From: an uncultured Clostridia bacterium
Lineage (GTDB): Bacteria > Bacillota > Clostridia > Christensenellales > Aristaeellaceae
DNA: 64,000 bases
Direction of reading: 5' to 3'
Assembly (NCBI GenBank): GCA_934667105.1
Contig: CAKULG010000006.1
Location: 58,587-122,586 of the forward strand
Every line of letters starts with the position of its first letter. The first letter of the stretch is position 1. Below are positions 42,318 through 51,383 of this stretch, piece by piece. The position numbers and the translations under genes were made by a program. Below the pieces are notes generated by a model. That model saw only the letters and a list, made by a program, of their open reading frames with translations, had not been told where the DNA came from and made no database searches.

Positions 42318-44057
42318 ATGCAATTCAAGCGGCTGCTTCGGTATGCGGGCAAATACCGAAAGTATCTCATTCTCTGCCCGCTGGTGATGATCGGCGAGGT
42401 GGTGATGGAAATGCTGCTGCCCACCATCACGGCCCAGCTCATCGACGAGGCGATTCCCGCCTGCGAGCAATCGGGCAATCTTTCCCAGGTGCTGGCGCTG
42501 GGGGGCATGATGCTGCTGATGGCGCTGCTTTCCATGGGGTTCGGCATGGCGGGCTCCCGGCTTTCGGCGCTGGGGGGCATGGGCTTTTCCCATAATCTGC
42601 GCCAGGCCATTTTTGAGCGGGTGCAGCGCTTTTCTTTTAAAAACATCGATAAATTTTCCACCGCCTCGCTGGTCACGCGGCTGACCACCGATGTGAACCA
42701 GGCGCAGAACCTGGTGATGATGCTGGTGCGCATGGCGGTGCGCAGCCCCTTCATGTTCATCATGGCGCTGTTTATGGCCCTGCGGATGAACGCCACCCTG
42801 GTGCCCATCCTGCTGGTATCCATCCCCCTGCTGGCGGCGGGCATGGCCCTGATTATGACCAAGGCCTTCCCCCGCTTCCAGGCGATGATGAAAAAATACG
42901 ACGCGCTGAACGCCTCCGTTCAGGAAAACCTGATCGCCATCCGGGTGGTGAAGGCCTTTGTGCGGGCCACCCATGAAAAAGAGAAATTCAACGCCTCCGC
43001 CGACGAAGTGACCGCCACCCAGCGCGCCGCGGAAAAGATCGTGCTGTGGGGCAGCCCGCTGATGCAGCTGCTCATGTACGGCTCCATGGTGGCGGTGCTG
43101 TGGCTGGGCGGTCGCCAGGTCATCGGCGGAACGATGGAAATCGGCGCGCTTTCTTCTTTTATCACTTATATCATGCAGATTCTCATGAGCCTGATGATGC
43201 TCTCCTTCCTGTTCGTTTCCTTCGTGATGGCCAAGGCCTCCATCGCCCGCATCTGCGAGGTGCTGGATGAGGAGCCGGAAATCGAATCCCCCCGCCAGGC
43301 GGAAACCAAGGTGGCCGACGGCAGCGTCGTTTTCGACCATGTGGGCTTCTCCTATACCGGGGATAAGAGCAACCTGACGCTGACGGACATTAACTGCGCC
43401 ATTCGCGCGGGGGAAACCATCGGCGTGATCGGCGGCACGGGCTCGGCCAAGAGCACGCTGGTTTCCCTCATTCCCCGGCTTTACGACGTGACCTGCGGCC
43501 GCGTGCTGGTGGGCGGCCGGGACGTGCGGGAATACGATATTCACGCCCTGCGGGATCAGGTGGCCATGGTGCTGCAAAAGAACGTGCTGTTCTCCGGCTC
43601 CATTAAAGAAAACCTGCGCTGGGGCGACGCCAACGCCACCGACGCGGAAATCACCGCCGCCTGCCAGGCCTCCGCGGCGGATGAATTTGTCCGCGCTCTG
43701 CCCGGGGGATATGATATGGATCTTGGCCAGGGCGGCGTGAACGTTTCCGGCGGCCAGAAGCAGCGGCTGTGCATCGCCCGGGCGCTGCTGAAAAAGCCCA
43801 AGATCATTATCTTTGACGACGCGACCTCCGCCGTGGATACCGCCACCGACGCGCACATCCGCGCCGCGCTGCGGGATACCATGCCCGAAACCACCAAAAT
43901 TATCATCGCCCAGCGCATCACCTCCGTTATGGACGCGGATCGCATTATCGTGCTCAACGACGGCCAGATCGTCGATATGGGCGCTCATGACGAATTGATG
44001 GCCCGGTGCGAAATCTATCGGGAGGTTTACACCTCCCAGCAAAAGGGGGTGGCCTAA
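42318..44057 (+). CDS. ABC exporter half-transporter, degenerate-site subunit
   Basis: A 579-residue type IV exporter: six transmembrane helices (about 15-310) and an ATPase domain. Walker A reads GGTGSAKS (372-379), with Ala377 where Gly is usual. The signature VSGGQ is intact. After Walker B (IIIFDD, Asp500) the catalytic Glu is Asp501. Such a subunit normally pairs with a partner that keeps the catalytic Glu, here the next gene. It probably exports drugs or lipids as a heterodimer. Confidence 0.92.
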   Translation: MQFKRLLRYAGKYRKYLILCPLVMIGEVVMEMLLPTITAQLIDEAIPACEQSGNLSQVLALGGMMLLMALLSMGFGMAGSRLSALGGMGFSHNLRQAIFERVQRFSFKNIDKFSTASLVTRLTTDVNQAQNLVMMLVRMAVRSPFMFIMALFMALRMNATLVPILLVSIPLLAAGMALIMTKAFPRFQAMMKKYDALNASVQENLIAIRVVKAFVRATHEKEKFNASADEVTATQRAAEKIVLWGSPLMQLLMYGSMVAVLWLGGRQVIGGTMEIGALSSFITYIMQILMSLMMLSFLFVSFVMAKASIARICEVLDEEPEIESPRQAETKVADGSVVFDHVGFSYTGDKSNLTLTDINCAIRAGETIGVIGGTGSAKSTLVSLIPRLYDVTCGRVLVGGRDVREYDIHALRDQVAMVLQKNVLFSGSIKENLRWGDANATDAEITAACQASAADEFVRALPGGYDMDLGQGGVNVSGGQKQRLCIARALLKKPKIIIFDDATSAVDTATDAHIRAALRDTMPETTKIIIAQRITSVMDADRIIVLNDGQIVDMGAHDELMARCEIYREVYTSQQKGVA

Positions 44058-45962
44058 ATGCCGCCAAGAGGACCGATGCGCGGGCCCGCTAAGCCCAAGA
44101 ATGCCAAGGGCGCGCTTTCCCGCCTGATGCGGCTGCTGGGGCCCTATCGCTTCCGGCTGCTGCTGGTTTCCTTCTGCATTCTCGTCAGCACCGGGGTGAG
44201 CACCTACGGCGCGTATCTGCTGCGGGATGTGACCAACGATTATATCCTGCCCCTGCGGGCGGAATATGTGGCCAGCGGCACGATGCCCGCGCTGGACGGC
44301 CTTTTCCGCATGCTGGCGCTGATGCTGCTGATGTATCTGACGGGCGCGTTTTCCACGCTGCTGTATAACCGGCTGATGATGATGGTATCCACCAGCGTGC
44401 TCAACCGCGTGCGCAAGGAAATGTTCGATCACATGGAAGATCTGCCCATTTCCTATTTTGACCGCCACACCCACGGCGAAATCATGAGCCGCTACACCAA
44501 CGATACCGACACCCTGCGGGAGTTCTTCTCCTCCACCTTCCCCCAGGCCGTTTCCTCCTTCCTGTCGGTGGCCTTTTCACTGTTCTTCATGCTGCGGCTG
44601 AACGTGTGGCTCACGCTGGCGCTGCTGGTGCTCATGCCCCTGATGATGACCGTCACCAAATCCATCGGCAAGCGCTCGGGCGCGAATTTCGTGGCCCAGC
44701 AAAAGGCCGTGGGCGATTTGAACGGCTATATCGAGGAAACCATCGAGGGCCAGCGGGTGGTGCAGGTGTTCTGCCATGAGGAGCAAGCGGAAAAGGATTT
44801 CGAGGCCCGCAACGAGGCCGTCCGCGTGGCCGGCACCCGGGCCAATACCTTCGCCGGCATCCTGGGCCCCATCATGAACAACCTGAGCCATTGCTATTAT
44901 GTGATTATCACGCTGCTGGGCGCGGCGCTGATCGTGAACGGCCGCTCCGACGTGGGCAGCCTCATCGCCTTCCTGCCCATGATCCGCCAGCTGTCCCAGC
45001 CCATTTCCAACCTGGCCCAGCAATTCAACACCGTGATGCAGGCCCTGGCCGGGGCGGAGCGCGTGTTCGAGCTGATGGATGAAAAGCCCGAGGAAGACAA
45101 AGGCTATGTAACGCTGGTGAACGCCCAGCGGGACGCGGAGGGCAACATCGTCGAGGCCCCCCAGCGCACCGACATGTGGGCCTGGAAGCATCCCCACCAG
45201 GCGGACGGCACCGTCACCTATACCGAGCTGAAGGGCGACGTGGTTTTCGAAAATGTCACCTTCGGCTATGTGCCCGATAAAATCGTGCTCCACGACGTTT
45301 CCCTCTATGCCAAGCCGGGGCAGAAGATCGCCTTCGTAGGCTCCACCGGCGCGGGCAAAACCACCATTACCAATCTGATTAACCGCTTCTACGACATCCA
45401 GGGCGGCAAAATCCGCTACGACGGCATCAACATCGAAAAGATCAAAAAGGACGATCTGCGCCGCTCCCTGGCCATGGTGCTTCAGGATACCCACCTGTTC
45501 ACCGGTACCGTGCGGGATAACATCCGCTACGGCAAGCTGGACGCCACCGAGGAGGAAATTCAGCGGGCCGCGCGCATCGCCAACGCGGATTTCTTCATCC
45601 GCCATCTGCCCCAGGGCTACGACACCATGCTCACCGGCGACGGCGCGAACCTTTCCCAGGGCCAGCGCCAGCTGCTGGCCATCGCCCGGGCCGCCGTGGC
45701 CGATCCCCCCGTGCTGATCCTGGACGAGGCCACCTCCTCCATCGATACCCGCACCGAGGCCCTGATCGAAAAGGGCATGGACGGCCTGATGCACGGCCGC
45801 ACCGTGTTCGTAATCGCCCATCGCCTTTCCACCGTCCGCAATTCTCAGGCCATTATGGTGCTGGAAAACGGCCGCATTATCGAGCGCGGCGATCATGAAT
45901 CCCTGGTGGCCCAGCACGGCAAGTATTACCAGCTCTACACCGGCATGTTCGAGCTGTCGTGA
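44058..45962 (+). CDS. ABC exporter half-transporter, catalytic subunit
   Basis: A 634-residue exporter subunit: transmembrane domain (about 25-320) and ATPase domain with Walker A GSTGAGKT (428-435), signature LSQGQ and Walker B LILDE with catalytic Glu557. It has an insertion of about 35 residues before the ATPase domain, absent from the partner. Its ATG follows the previous stop with no gap, so the subunits are translationally coupled in equal amounts. Confidence 0.93.
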   Translation: MPPRGPMRGPAKPKNAKGALSRLMRLLGPYRFRLLLVSFCILVSTGVSTYGAYLLRDVTNDYILPLRAEYVASGTMPALDGLFRMLALMLLMYLTGAFSTLLYNRLMMMVSTSVLNRVRKEMFDHMEDLPISYFDRHTHGEIMSRYTNDTDTLREFFSSTFPQAVSSFLSVAFSLFFMLRLNVWLTLALLVLMPLMMTVTKSIGKRSGANFVAQQKAVGDLNGYIEETIEGQRVVQVFCHEEQAEKDFEARNEAVRVAGTRANTFAGILGPIMNNLSHCYYVIITLLGAALIVNGRSDVGSLIAFLPMIRQLSQPISNLAQQFNTVMQALAGAERVFELMDEKPEEDKGYVTLVNAQRDAEGNIVEAPQRTDMWAWKHPHQADGTVTYTELKGDVVFENVTFGYVPDKIVLHDVSLYAKPGQKIAFVGSTGAGKTTITNLINRFYDIQGGKIRYDGINIEKIKKDDLRRSLAMVLQDTHLFTGTVRDNIRYGKLDATEEEIQRAARIANADFFIRHLPQGYDTMLTGDGANLSQGQRQLLAIARAAVADPPVLILDEATSSIDTRTEALIEKGMDGLMHGRTVFVIAHRLSTVRNSQAIMVLENGRIIERGDHESLVAQHGKYYQLYTGMFELS

Positions 45963-45992
45963 CGGGACGGGGAACGAAATAAAATAATAAAT

Positions 45993-46037
45993 ATGCGGGA
46001 AGAGGTTCTTTGGAAGCCAAGGAACCCCCTCCCGCAT
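45993..46037 (+). terminator. CTTTGG-type hairpin after the ABC operon
   Basis: An imperfect inverted repeat of about 21 bp (45993-46013 and 46017-46037) with loop AAG, 30 bases after the second ABC gene. Confidence 0.65.
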
Positions 46038-46043
46038 CCTCCC

Positions 46044-46160
46044 AAGAAAGCCGATGGGGGAAAAGCAGAAAAAATAAAACAGCTTGTTTCTCCGTCGGCA
46101 AAAGAAAGCAGAGAAGCATGCCCGATCTCCGCTGACAGTAAGAAGCGGGCAAGGGGAAAG
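46044..46160. mobile_element. MITE-like element, truncated copy F
   Basis: Begins AAGAAAGCCGATGGGG and includes the ACAGCTTGTTTCTCCG inner arm, then decays without a recognisable right end. Its right side runs into the ribosome site of sdaAA, so it forms the leader of that gene. Confidence 0.5.
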
Positions 46161-46175
46161 AAAGGAAGAAGCAGC

Positions 46176-47042
46176 ATGGATTACGCGCTGAAAAATCTGG
46201 TGCGCGCCGCCAGGGAAATCGGCCTGGCGGAAGCGGCGCGCCGGGAGGAAGAGCGGAAAAACGGCGTTTCCGCCCAGGAAATCAACCGCCGCATGCTGGA
46301 AGCGCTTCAGGTGATGCGCCAGAGCGCGGAAAAGGGCTTCGACCCCGATCTGCATTCCGTCAGCGGCATGACGGGGGGCCAGGCCGCGCGGCTGCAAAGC
46401 GCCGTTTCCCGGGGGGACACCGTGGGCGGCAGTCTGCTGGGCCGCGCCGCCGCCCGCGCCCTGGCCATTGCGGAATGCAACGCGGCCATGGGCAAAATTG
46501 TGGCCGCCCCCACGGCGGGGGCCTGCGGCATTCTGCCCGCCGCCCTGCTCACCGCCCAAGAGGAATACGCCCTTTCGGATGCGCAGCTGGCCGACGCGCT
46601 TATCGTGGCCGCCGCCGTGGGCCAGGTCATCGCCTCCCGTGCCTGCGTTTCGGGGGCCCAGGGGGGCTGCCAGGCGGAATGCGGCAGCGCCGCCGCCATG
46701 GCCGCCGCCGCGCTGGTATTTCTTCGGGGCGGTTCGCCCCAGCAAAGCGCCGACGCCTGCGCCTTCGCCCTGATGAATGTGATGGGCCTGGTGTGCGACC
46801 CCGTGCGCGGGCTGGTGGAGGTGCCCTGCGTATATCGCAACGCTTCGGGCGTGGCGGGGGCCTTTGTAGCCGCCGATCTCGCCCTGGCGGGCGTGCCCTG
46901 CCCCCTGCCTCCCGACGAAGTGATCGACGCCATGAAGGCCGTGGGCGAGCAGCTGCCCCCCGCCCTGCGGGAAACCGGCGAAGGCGGCTGCGCCGCCTGC
47001 CCCAGCGCCCGCCACGGAAAAAAAGCAGCCTTTGAATATTAA
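46176..47042 (+). CDS. sdaAA: L-serine dehydratase, iron-sulfur-dependent, alpha subunit
   Basis: A 288-residue alpha chain. The Fe-S ligand cysteines fall in GCQAECG, LVCDPVRGLVEVPC and the late GGCAACPS. The family hallmarks SGMTGGQAARL and APTAGACGILPA are present. It deaminates serine to pyruvate and ammonia. The beta chain (sdaAB) that normally lies directly upstream is missing; an ABC exporter and a repeat are there instead. The ATG at 46176 follows AAAGGAAG. Confidence 0.93.
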   Translation: MDYALKNLVRAAREIGLAEAARREEERKNGVSAQEINRRMLEALQVMRQSAEKGFDPDLHSVSGMTGGQAARLQSAVSRGDTVGGSLLGRAAARALAIAECNAAMGKIVAAPTAGACGILPAALLTAQEEYALSDAQLADALIVAAAVGQVIASRACVSGAQGGCQAECGSAAAMAAAALVFLRGGSPQQSADACAFALMNVMGLVCDPVRGLVEVPCVYRNASGVAGAFVAADLALAGVPCPLPPDEVIDAMKAVGEQLPPALRETGEGGCAACPSARHGKKAAFEY

Positions 47043-47050
47043 AAATATAA

Positions 47051-47096
47051 TGTGGGGGAGCCGTTCTTTGTAAGCCAAGGAACGGCTCCCCCGCAC
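47051..47096. terminator. CTTTGG-type hairpin between sdaAA and murG
   Basis: Arms beginning at 47051 (GTGGGGGAGCCGTTC) and ending at 47096 (GAACGGCTCCCCCGCAC) pair with one or two mismatches. It lies between convergent genes, eight bases past the sdaAA stop and 16 bases from the murG stop. Confidence 0.75.
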
Positions 47097-47112
47097 AATA
47101 GCGTCCTCTGTT

Positions 47113-48174
47113 CTATTTTTCGATTTCGTGAATCAGGGCCAGGACGGCCTGGGTGCCGTCGGCGGGCGGCGCAGCCTCCAAATGGGCCGTAAGCTCGCCG
47201 CCGTCGCGCATCAATTGCATCAGCGCGTCGAAGAGGGAATCGGCGGTCATGTTTTCCTGAAGCAGCACATGGCATAGCCCGCGCTGGCGATAGCTTTCGG
47301 CGTTCAGCAGCTGGTCGCCCCGGCTGGCCCCCTTGGGATAGGGCACCAGGAGCATGGGCTTTTTCAGCGCCTGGAATTCGCACAGGGCGTTGCTGCCCGC
47401 CCGGGAAAGCACGAAATCGGCGCAGGCCAGGGCGTCGGGCAGTTCGTCGGAGAGGAATTCCACCTGCTTATAGCCGGGCAGCGCGTTCAGGCTTTCATCC
47501 AGATTGCCCTTGCCCGCGATGTGGAGCACCTCGAATTTTTCCAACAGCCGGGGCAGCGCCTCCCGCAGGGCGCGGTTCACGCTTTGCGCCCCCAGGCTGC
47601 CCCCCATCATCAGCAGCACGGGCTTGCGCCCGGCGAGGCCGAAATGGGCCAGCCCCCGCGCCCGATCGCCGGAAAACAACTCGGGCCGCAGGGGCGTGCC
47701 GGTGCAGACCGCCTTGGGCCCCAGGCTTTTGGCGCATTCGGGAAAGGTGGTGGCCACCCGCTTGGCAAAGCGCGCGCAGATCTTATTGGCCAGGCCGGGG
47801 GTGAGATCGCTCTCATGGCACAGCACGGGCACCCCGTGCAGCCACGCCCCGATTACCACCGGCACGGAAACAAACCCGCCTTTGGAAAAGCATACGTCGG
47901 GCCGCAGCTTGCGCATCAGATGCGCCGCCTGGAAGCACCCCGCGATCACCCGGAAGGGATCGGTGAAATTCTTCCAATCGAAATAGCGGCGCAGCTTTCC
48001 GCTTTTCACCGCGTGATAGGTCACGCCGGGAAGCGACATCATTTTATGCTCGATACCGCCCTCCGTGCCGATATAATGCACCTCGTAGCCCTCCGCCAGC
48101 AGATGGGGCAGAATGGCCAGGTGAGGGGTCACATGCCCCGCCGTGCCGCCGCCGGTTAACACGATGCGCTTCAT
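47113..48174 (-). CDS. murG: UDP-GlcNAc:undecaprenyl-PP-MurNAc-pentapeptide GlcNAc transferase
   Basis: A 353-residue GT28 enzyme that makes lipid II on the inner membrane face. Conserved GGTAGHVTPHLA near the N terminus, KGGFVSVPV, GGSLGAQSVN and LSRAGSNALCEF are present. Length is normal. It stands alone between repeat regions, not in a division/cell-wall cluster. Confidence 0.93.
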   Translation of the reverse strand: MKRIVLTGGGTAGHVTPHLAILPHLLAEGYEVHYIGTEGGIEHKMMSLPGVTYHAVKSGKLRRYFDWKNFTDPFRVIAGCFQAAHLMRKLRPDVCFSKGGFVSVPVVIGAWLHGVPVLCHESDLTPGLANKICARFAKRVATTFPECAKSLGPKAVCTGTPLRPELFSGDRARGLAHFGLAGRKPVLLMMGGSLGAQSVNRALREALPRLLEKFEVLHIAGKGNLDESLNALPGYKQVEFLSDELPDALACADFVLSRAGSNALCEFQALKKPMLLVPYPKGASRGDQLLNAESYRQRGLCHVLLQENMTADSLFDALMQLMRDGGELTAHLEAAPPADGTQAVLALIHEIEK

Positions 48175-48261
48175 GCCAGCGCCTCCTTTTAAGAAAAACA
48201 GCGTTTTTCCATAGCATCTTTTTTTCAGCGTATGTATTTTAAGCAGGGGATATACATTTGC

Positions 48262-48364
48262 AAGAAAGCCGGAAAAGGAACCGGCGCTGCGCTCTCCTGC
48301 TTTTTTGCTGTCAGCGGAGAAGCAAGCCGTTTTCTTTTTCCGTTCTTACCCAATCGGCTTTCTC
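48262..48364. mobile_element. MITE-like element, short copy H
   Basis: Ends AAGAAAGCCGG (48262) and CCCAATCGGCTTTCT (48349-48363), only about 103 bp, with the inner GCGGAGAAGCAAGCC motif retained. It looks like an internally deleted member of the family. Confidence 0.6.
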
Positions 48365-48420
48365 GGAGGGGGAGCGAAATGACCGGCCTGCCAGTGGCAG
48401 GAGCGGCTTTTAGGCCGCAG

Positions 48421-48610
48421 GGAGCCCCGCGAGTCAACCGAAACAAGCGGCAGCGAACCGCCGCGCCGATTGAGGTTGCGGAAGGGGGGCCGAAATCTCC
48501 GCTGCCGGTGGCGGATGAAGGGAGATGAAGGCCCAATGAGGCACAGAGTCCAGGGGCGCAGTTTTCTGCGCCCTTGGACGACAATACCGAATTGTGGACA
48601 ACCGTTCTGG
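48421..48610. repeat. Mosaic repeat modules, region H
   Basis: Bases 48421-48480 match 61991-62060 directly and 28233-28292 inverted. Bases 48485-48610 are an inverted near-copy of 17906-18027. No gene is seen from 48175 to 48837; the whole stretch is repeat modules. Confidence 0.75.
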
Positions 48611-48611
48611 T

Positions 48612-48799
48612 GAGCGCCGCGCCTTTAGGAGCGGCTGAGGGCGAGCAATTCTTAAATTGCCGCCCGAAACCCGCGGCCCGCTTTCGCATGGACGCGGGGC
48701 GATTGGAGCGCCGCGCCTTTAGGAGCGGCTGAGGGCGAGCAATTCTTAAATTGCCGCCCGAAACCCGCGGCCCGCTTTCGCGTGGACGCGGGGCGACAG
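48612..48799. repeat. 94-bp module, exact tandem duplication
   Basis: Two head-to-tail copies (48612-48705 and 48706-48799) differ at only about three positions. Each has stems AGCAATTCTTAAATTGC and a CCCGCG...CGCGGGG-rich part. Related single copies lie at 60865-60960, 37492-37591 and, inverted, at 17866 and 31315. A half-hairpin CCAAAGAACGGTTTCCCC follows at 48802-48819. Confidence 0.85.
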
Positions 48800-48837
48800 C
48801 TCCAAAGAACGGTTTCCCCGCAATTCTTCTCCCCTCT

Positions 48838-49800
48838 TTATTTCAGCAGCAGATGAATGCCGAAGCCGCCGATTTCATCCTTCAGATAGATGAATTTCAT
48901 GCGGCCATCGGGGGTGTAGGTGGCGGTTTCCTCGTCAAAGACGAAGCCCCGGCGCTCCATATGCCATTTCGCGCGCTCCACGTTCAGCGTGCCCACGGCG
49001 ATATGGCCATGGGTGCCCCGGAACCAGGTTTTCATCATTTCAAAGCCGCTGCCCACAAACACGCCCTTGGCGCTGTCCTTGTTCAGGGGCCAGCCCAGCA
49101 GCAGCGACAGCTTCCGCGCCTCCGTCATAGCGGCGTCCGCGTCCACGCTGTTGACGCCCAGATGCACGATTTCCAGCCCCAGCATCACGTTCACCGCATC
49201 CTGGGCCAGCTTCTCGATCCGCGCCCAATCCTTGGCCTCCACCGCGTCCTCGGGCACCATCCAGCTGCCGCCGCAGGCCGCGATCTTGGGGAAGGCCAGG
49301 TATTCGGGCAGATTCTTTTCATTGATGCCGCCGGTGGGCACAAATTTCACATTGCCATAGGGCGCGGCCATGGCCTTAATCAGCTTCAGGCCCCCCAAGG
49401 CCTCGGCGGGGAAGAATTTCACGGTGTTCAGGCCCAGGGAAAGGGCGGCCTCGATATCGCTGGGATTGGCGCAGCCGGGCAGCACGGGATAGCCCTTTTC
49501 CACGCAATGGCGCACCACCTCGGGATTGAGCCCGGGGGAAACGATATAGCCCGCGCCCGCGGCCCAGGCGCGATCGGCCTGCTCGCAGGTGAGCACCGTG
49601 CCCGCCCCCAGCAGCACGTCGGGCAGCGCGGCGTGCACAAGGCGAATGGCTTCCTCCGCTGCTTCCGTGCGGAAGGTGATTTCCGCCACGGGCAGGCCGC
49701 CGTTTTTCAGCGCCGTGCACAGGGGCACCGCGTCCTCCGCACGCTTCACCTTAATGACCGGCACCAGCCCGGCCAGGGACAATTGCTTCAGCATATCCAT
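48838..49800 (-). CDS. KDPG/KHG aldolase fused to a VOC (glyoxalase-fold) domain
   Basis: A 320-residue protein. Residues 1-205 are an Eda-type aldolase with Glu40, Arg44 (EITFRT), Schiff-base Lys128 (NTVKFFP) and PTGGI. Residues 210-320 form a VOC domain (LEIVHLGVN, GHIAVGTLNVERAKWHMERR, IYLKDEIGGFGIHLLLK). It is downstream of uxaC in one operon, so it would cleave KDPG made from glucuronate or galacturonate. The fused VOC domain may bind a sugar-acid ligand or catalyse a linked step; its role is unknown. Confidence 0.9.
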   Translation of the reverse strand: MDMLKQLSLAGLVPVIKVKRAEDAVPLCTALKNGGLPVAEITFRTEAAEEAIRLVHAALPDVLLGAGTVLTCEQADRAWAAGAGYIVSPGLNPEVVRHCVEKGYPVLPGCANPSDIEAALSLGLNTVKFFPAEALGGLKLIKAMAAPYGNVKFVPTGGINEKNLPEYLAFPKIAACGGSWMVPEDAVEAKDWARIEKLAQDAVNVMLGLEIVHLGVNSVDADAAMTEARKLSLLLGWPLNKDSAKGVFVGSGFEMMKTWFRGTHGHIAVGTLNVERAKWHMERRGFVFDEETATYTPDGRMKFIYLKDEIGGFGIHLLLK

Positions 49801-49840
49801 GTTGGTTCGTCCTCCCTTAAAATATATTTCTTTTCGCGTT

Positions 49841-51241
49841 TTACAGGCCGAAATACGCCTTGGCGTTGTTATAGCTGATATCCCGCACCAGGCCCTTGAG
49901 GAATTCCATATCGGCGGGGTATTCGCCGTTTTCCACCCATTGTCCGATCACGCTGCACAGGATGCGGCGGAAATATTCATGCCGGGGATAGCTGATGAAG
50001 GAGCGGCTGTCCGTGAGCATGCCCACGAAGGAGCCCAGCACACCCAGGTTGGCCAGGGCGTGCAGCTGCTCCACCATGCTGTCCCGCTGATCCTGGAACC
50101 ACCAGCCCGAGCCCATCTGAATCTTTCCCCGAATGCCGGATTGCTGGAAATTGCCCAGCATGGTGCCGATGGCGTAATTGGCGGCGGGGTTGAGGGCGTA
50201 GAGGATGGTCTTGGGCAGCTGGCCCTGATTATTCTGCAAATCCATCAGCCGGGAAAGGTTGCGGGCCACGGGCGCGTCCAGCACGGAATCAAAGCCCACG
50301 TCGGGGCCGTAGCGATGGAAAATGGCGGTGTTGTTATTGCGCATGGCGCCCATGTGATATTGCTGCGCCCAGCCGCGCTGAGCGTACATGCCGCCCAGCC
50401 CCGCCAGCAGCACCGTGCGGTAGCTGTCGATATGCTTTTGCTTGATGGGCTCGCCGTTCAGGGCGGCGTGGAAGGCCTTATCCGCCTGCTTGAAGGAGGG
50501 CTCGCCGTAGGGCACGGTATCCAGCCCGTGGTCGGCCAGCCGCGCGCCGCAGGCATGGAAATAATCGATGCGCCGCTCCAGGGCGGTGAGCACGTCGGCA
50601 GTGCAGCGGATATGCATATTCGCCGCCTTGGCCAGGCGCTGGATATAATCGGCGAAGCCGGGCTTATCCACGTTCACGGCCTTATCGGGCCGGAAGGCGG
50701 GCAGCACCCGGGCCTTCATGCTTCCCTCCGCCGCCACGGCCTTATGATAGGCCAGGTCGTCCGCCGGGTCGTCGGTGGTGCAGAGGTAATCCACGTTGAA
50801 TTTGTCTATCAGCGCCTGGGCGCGGAAATCCTCCTGCTGGAGCAGGGAAGTGGCGTAATCGTAAATTTCTGGGGCGCTTTGGGGGGTGAGGGGCGCGTCC
50901 ACGCCGAATACGCGCTTTAATTCCAGGTGCGTCCAATGGTAAAGGGGGTTGCCGACGGCGTGGGCCAGGGTATCCGCAAAGGCGATGAATTTTTCCTTCG
51001 GGTCGCCGTCCCCGCGAATCAGGCTTTCATCCACGCCCCAGGAAAGCATGGCGCGCCATTTGTAATGATCCCCCCCCAGCATCAGCTGGGTGATATTTTC
51101 AAAGCGCACGTTCTCCGCAATCTCCCGGGGAGAAAGATGGCAATGGTAGTCGATAATGGGCATTTGCTTGGCCGCGTCGTGATACAGGATGCGGGCCGTA
51201 TCCGTATTGAGCAGGAAATTTTCATCCATGAATGGCTGCAT
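49841..51241 (-). CDS. uxaC: Glucuronate/galacturonate isomerase
   Basis: A 466-residue amidohydrolase-fold enzyme that converts glucuronate to fructuronate and galacturonate to tagaturonate. PIIDYHCHLSP early gives the HxH metal site; SGWWFQDQ and the tail YNNAKAYFGL match UxaC. Start at 51241 has AAGGAGGG ten bases upstream. Only the aldolase fusion follows, so the intermediate oxidoreductase, dehydratase and kinase (UxuB/UxaB, UxuA/UxaA, KdgK) must be elsewhere; the PfkB at 6416 is one possible kinase. Confidence 0.95.
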   Translation of the reverse strand: MQPFMDENFLLNTDTARILYHDAAKQMPIIDYHCHLSPREIAENVRFENITQLMLGGDHYKWRAMLSWGVDESLIRGDGDPKEKFIAFADTLAHAVGNPLYHWTHLELKRVFGVDAPLTPQSAPEIYDYATSLLQQEDFRAQALIDKFNVDYLCTTDDPADDLAYHKAVAAEGSMKARVLPAFRPDKAVNVDKPGFADYIQRLAKAANMHIRCTADVLTALERRIDYFHACGARLADHGLDTVPYGEPSFKQADKAFHAALNGEPIKQKHIDSYRTVLLAGLGGMYAQRGWAQQYHMGAMRNNNTAIFHRYGPDVGFDSVLDAPVARNLSRLMDLQNNQGQLPKTILYALNPAANYAIGTMLGNFQQSGIRGKIQMGSGWWFQDQRDSMVEQLHALANLGVLGSFVGMLTDSRSFISYPRHEYFRRILCSVIGQWVENGEYPADMEFLKGLVRDISYNNAKAYFGL

Positions 51242-51273
51242 GCGTTTCTTCCCTCCTTATTGATCCGGTTTCC

Positions 51274-51302
51274 ATTATAAGCCCCCGCCGGGGGAAAGTC
51301 AA
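51274..51302 (-). promoter_or_regulatory. Promoter of uxaC
   Basis: On the minus strand TTGACT, 17 bases, TATAAT, 32 bases before the start codon. A palindrome CCCCCGGCGGGGG fills the spacer, possibly a repressor site. Confidence 0.75.
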
Positions 51303-51383
51303 TTGCACTGGGCGTGGGAATGGACGCGGCAGCGCCGCCGCCGCAACGGAGAACAATATTTAGGGGATAAGGGCGGGATATAT

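Noticed and set aside
45993..46175. N-terminal extension of the serine dehydratase subunit
   Set aside because: The frame is open but runs through a hairpin and a MITE fragment, encodes nothing family-like and lacks a ribosome site; 46176 is the start.
42288..47096. Large minus-strand open frames opposite the ABC exporter and sdaAA genes
   Set aside because: Same composition artefact; the plus-strand genes have complete catalytic motifs and coupled starts.
48612..48799. CRISPR or rRNA-like tandem repeat
   Set aside because: Only two directly abutting 94-bp copies without spacers; it is a duplicated intergenic module.
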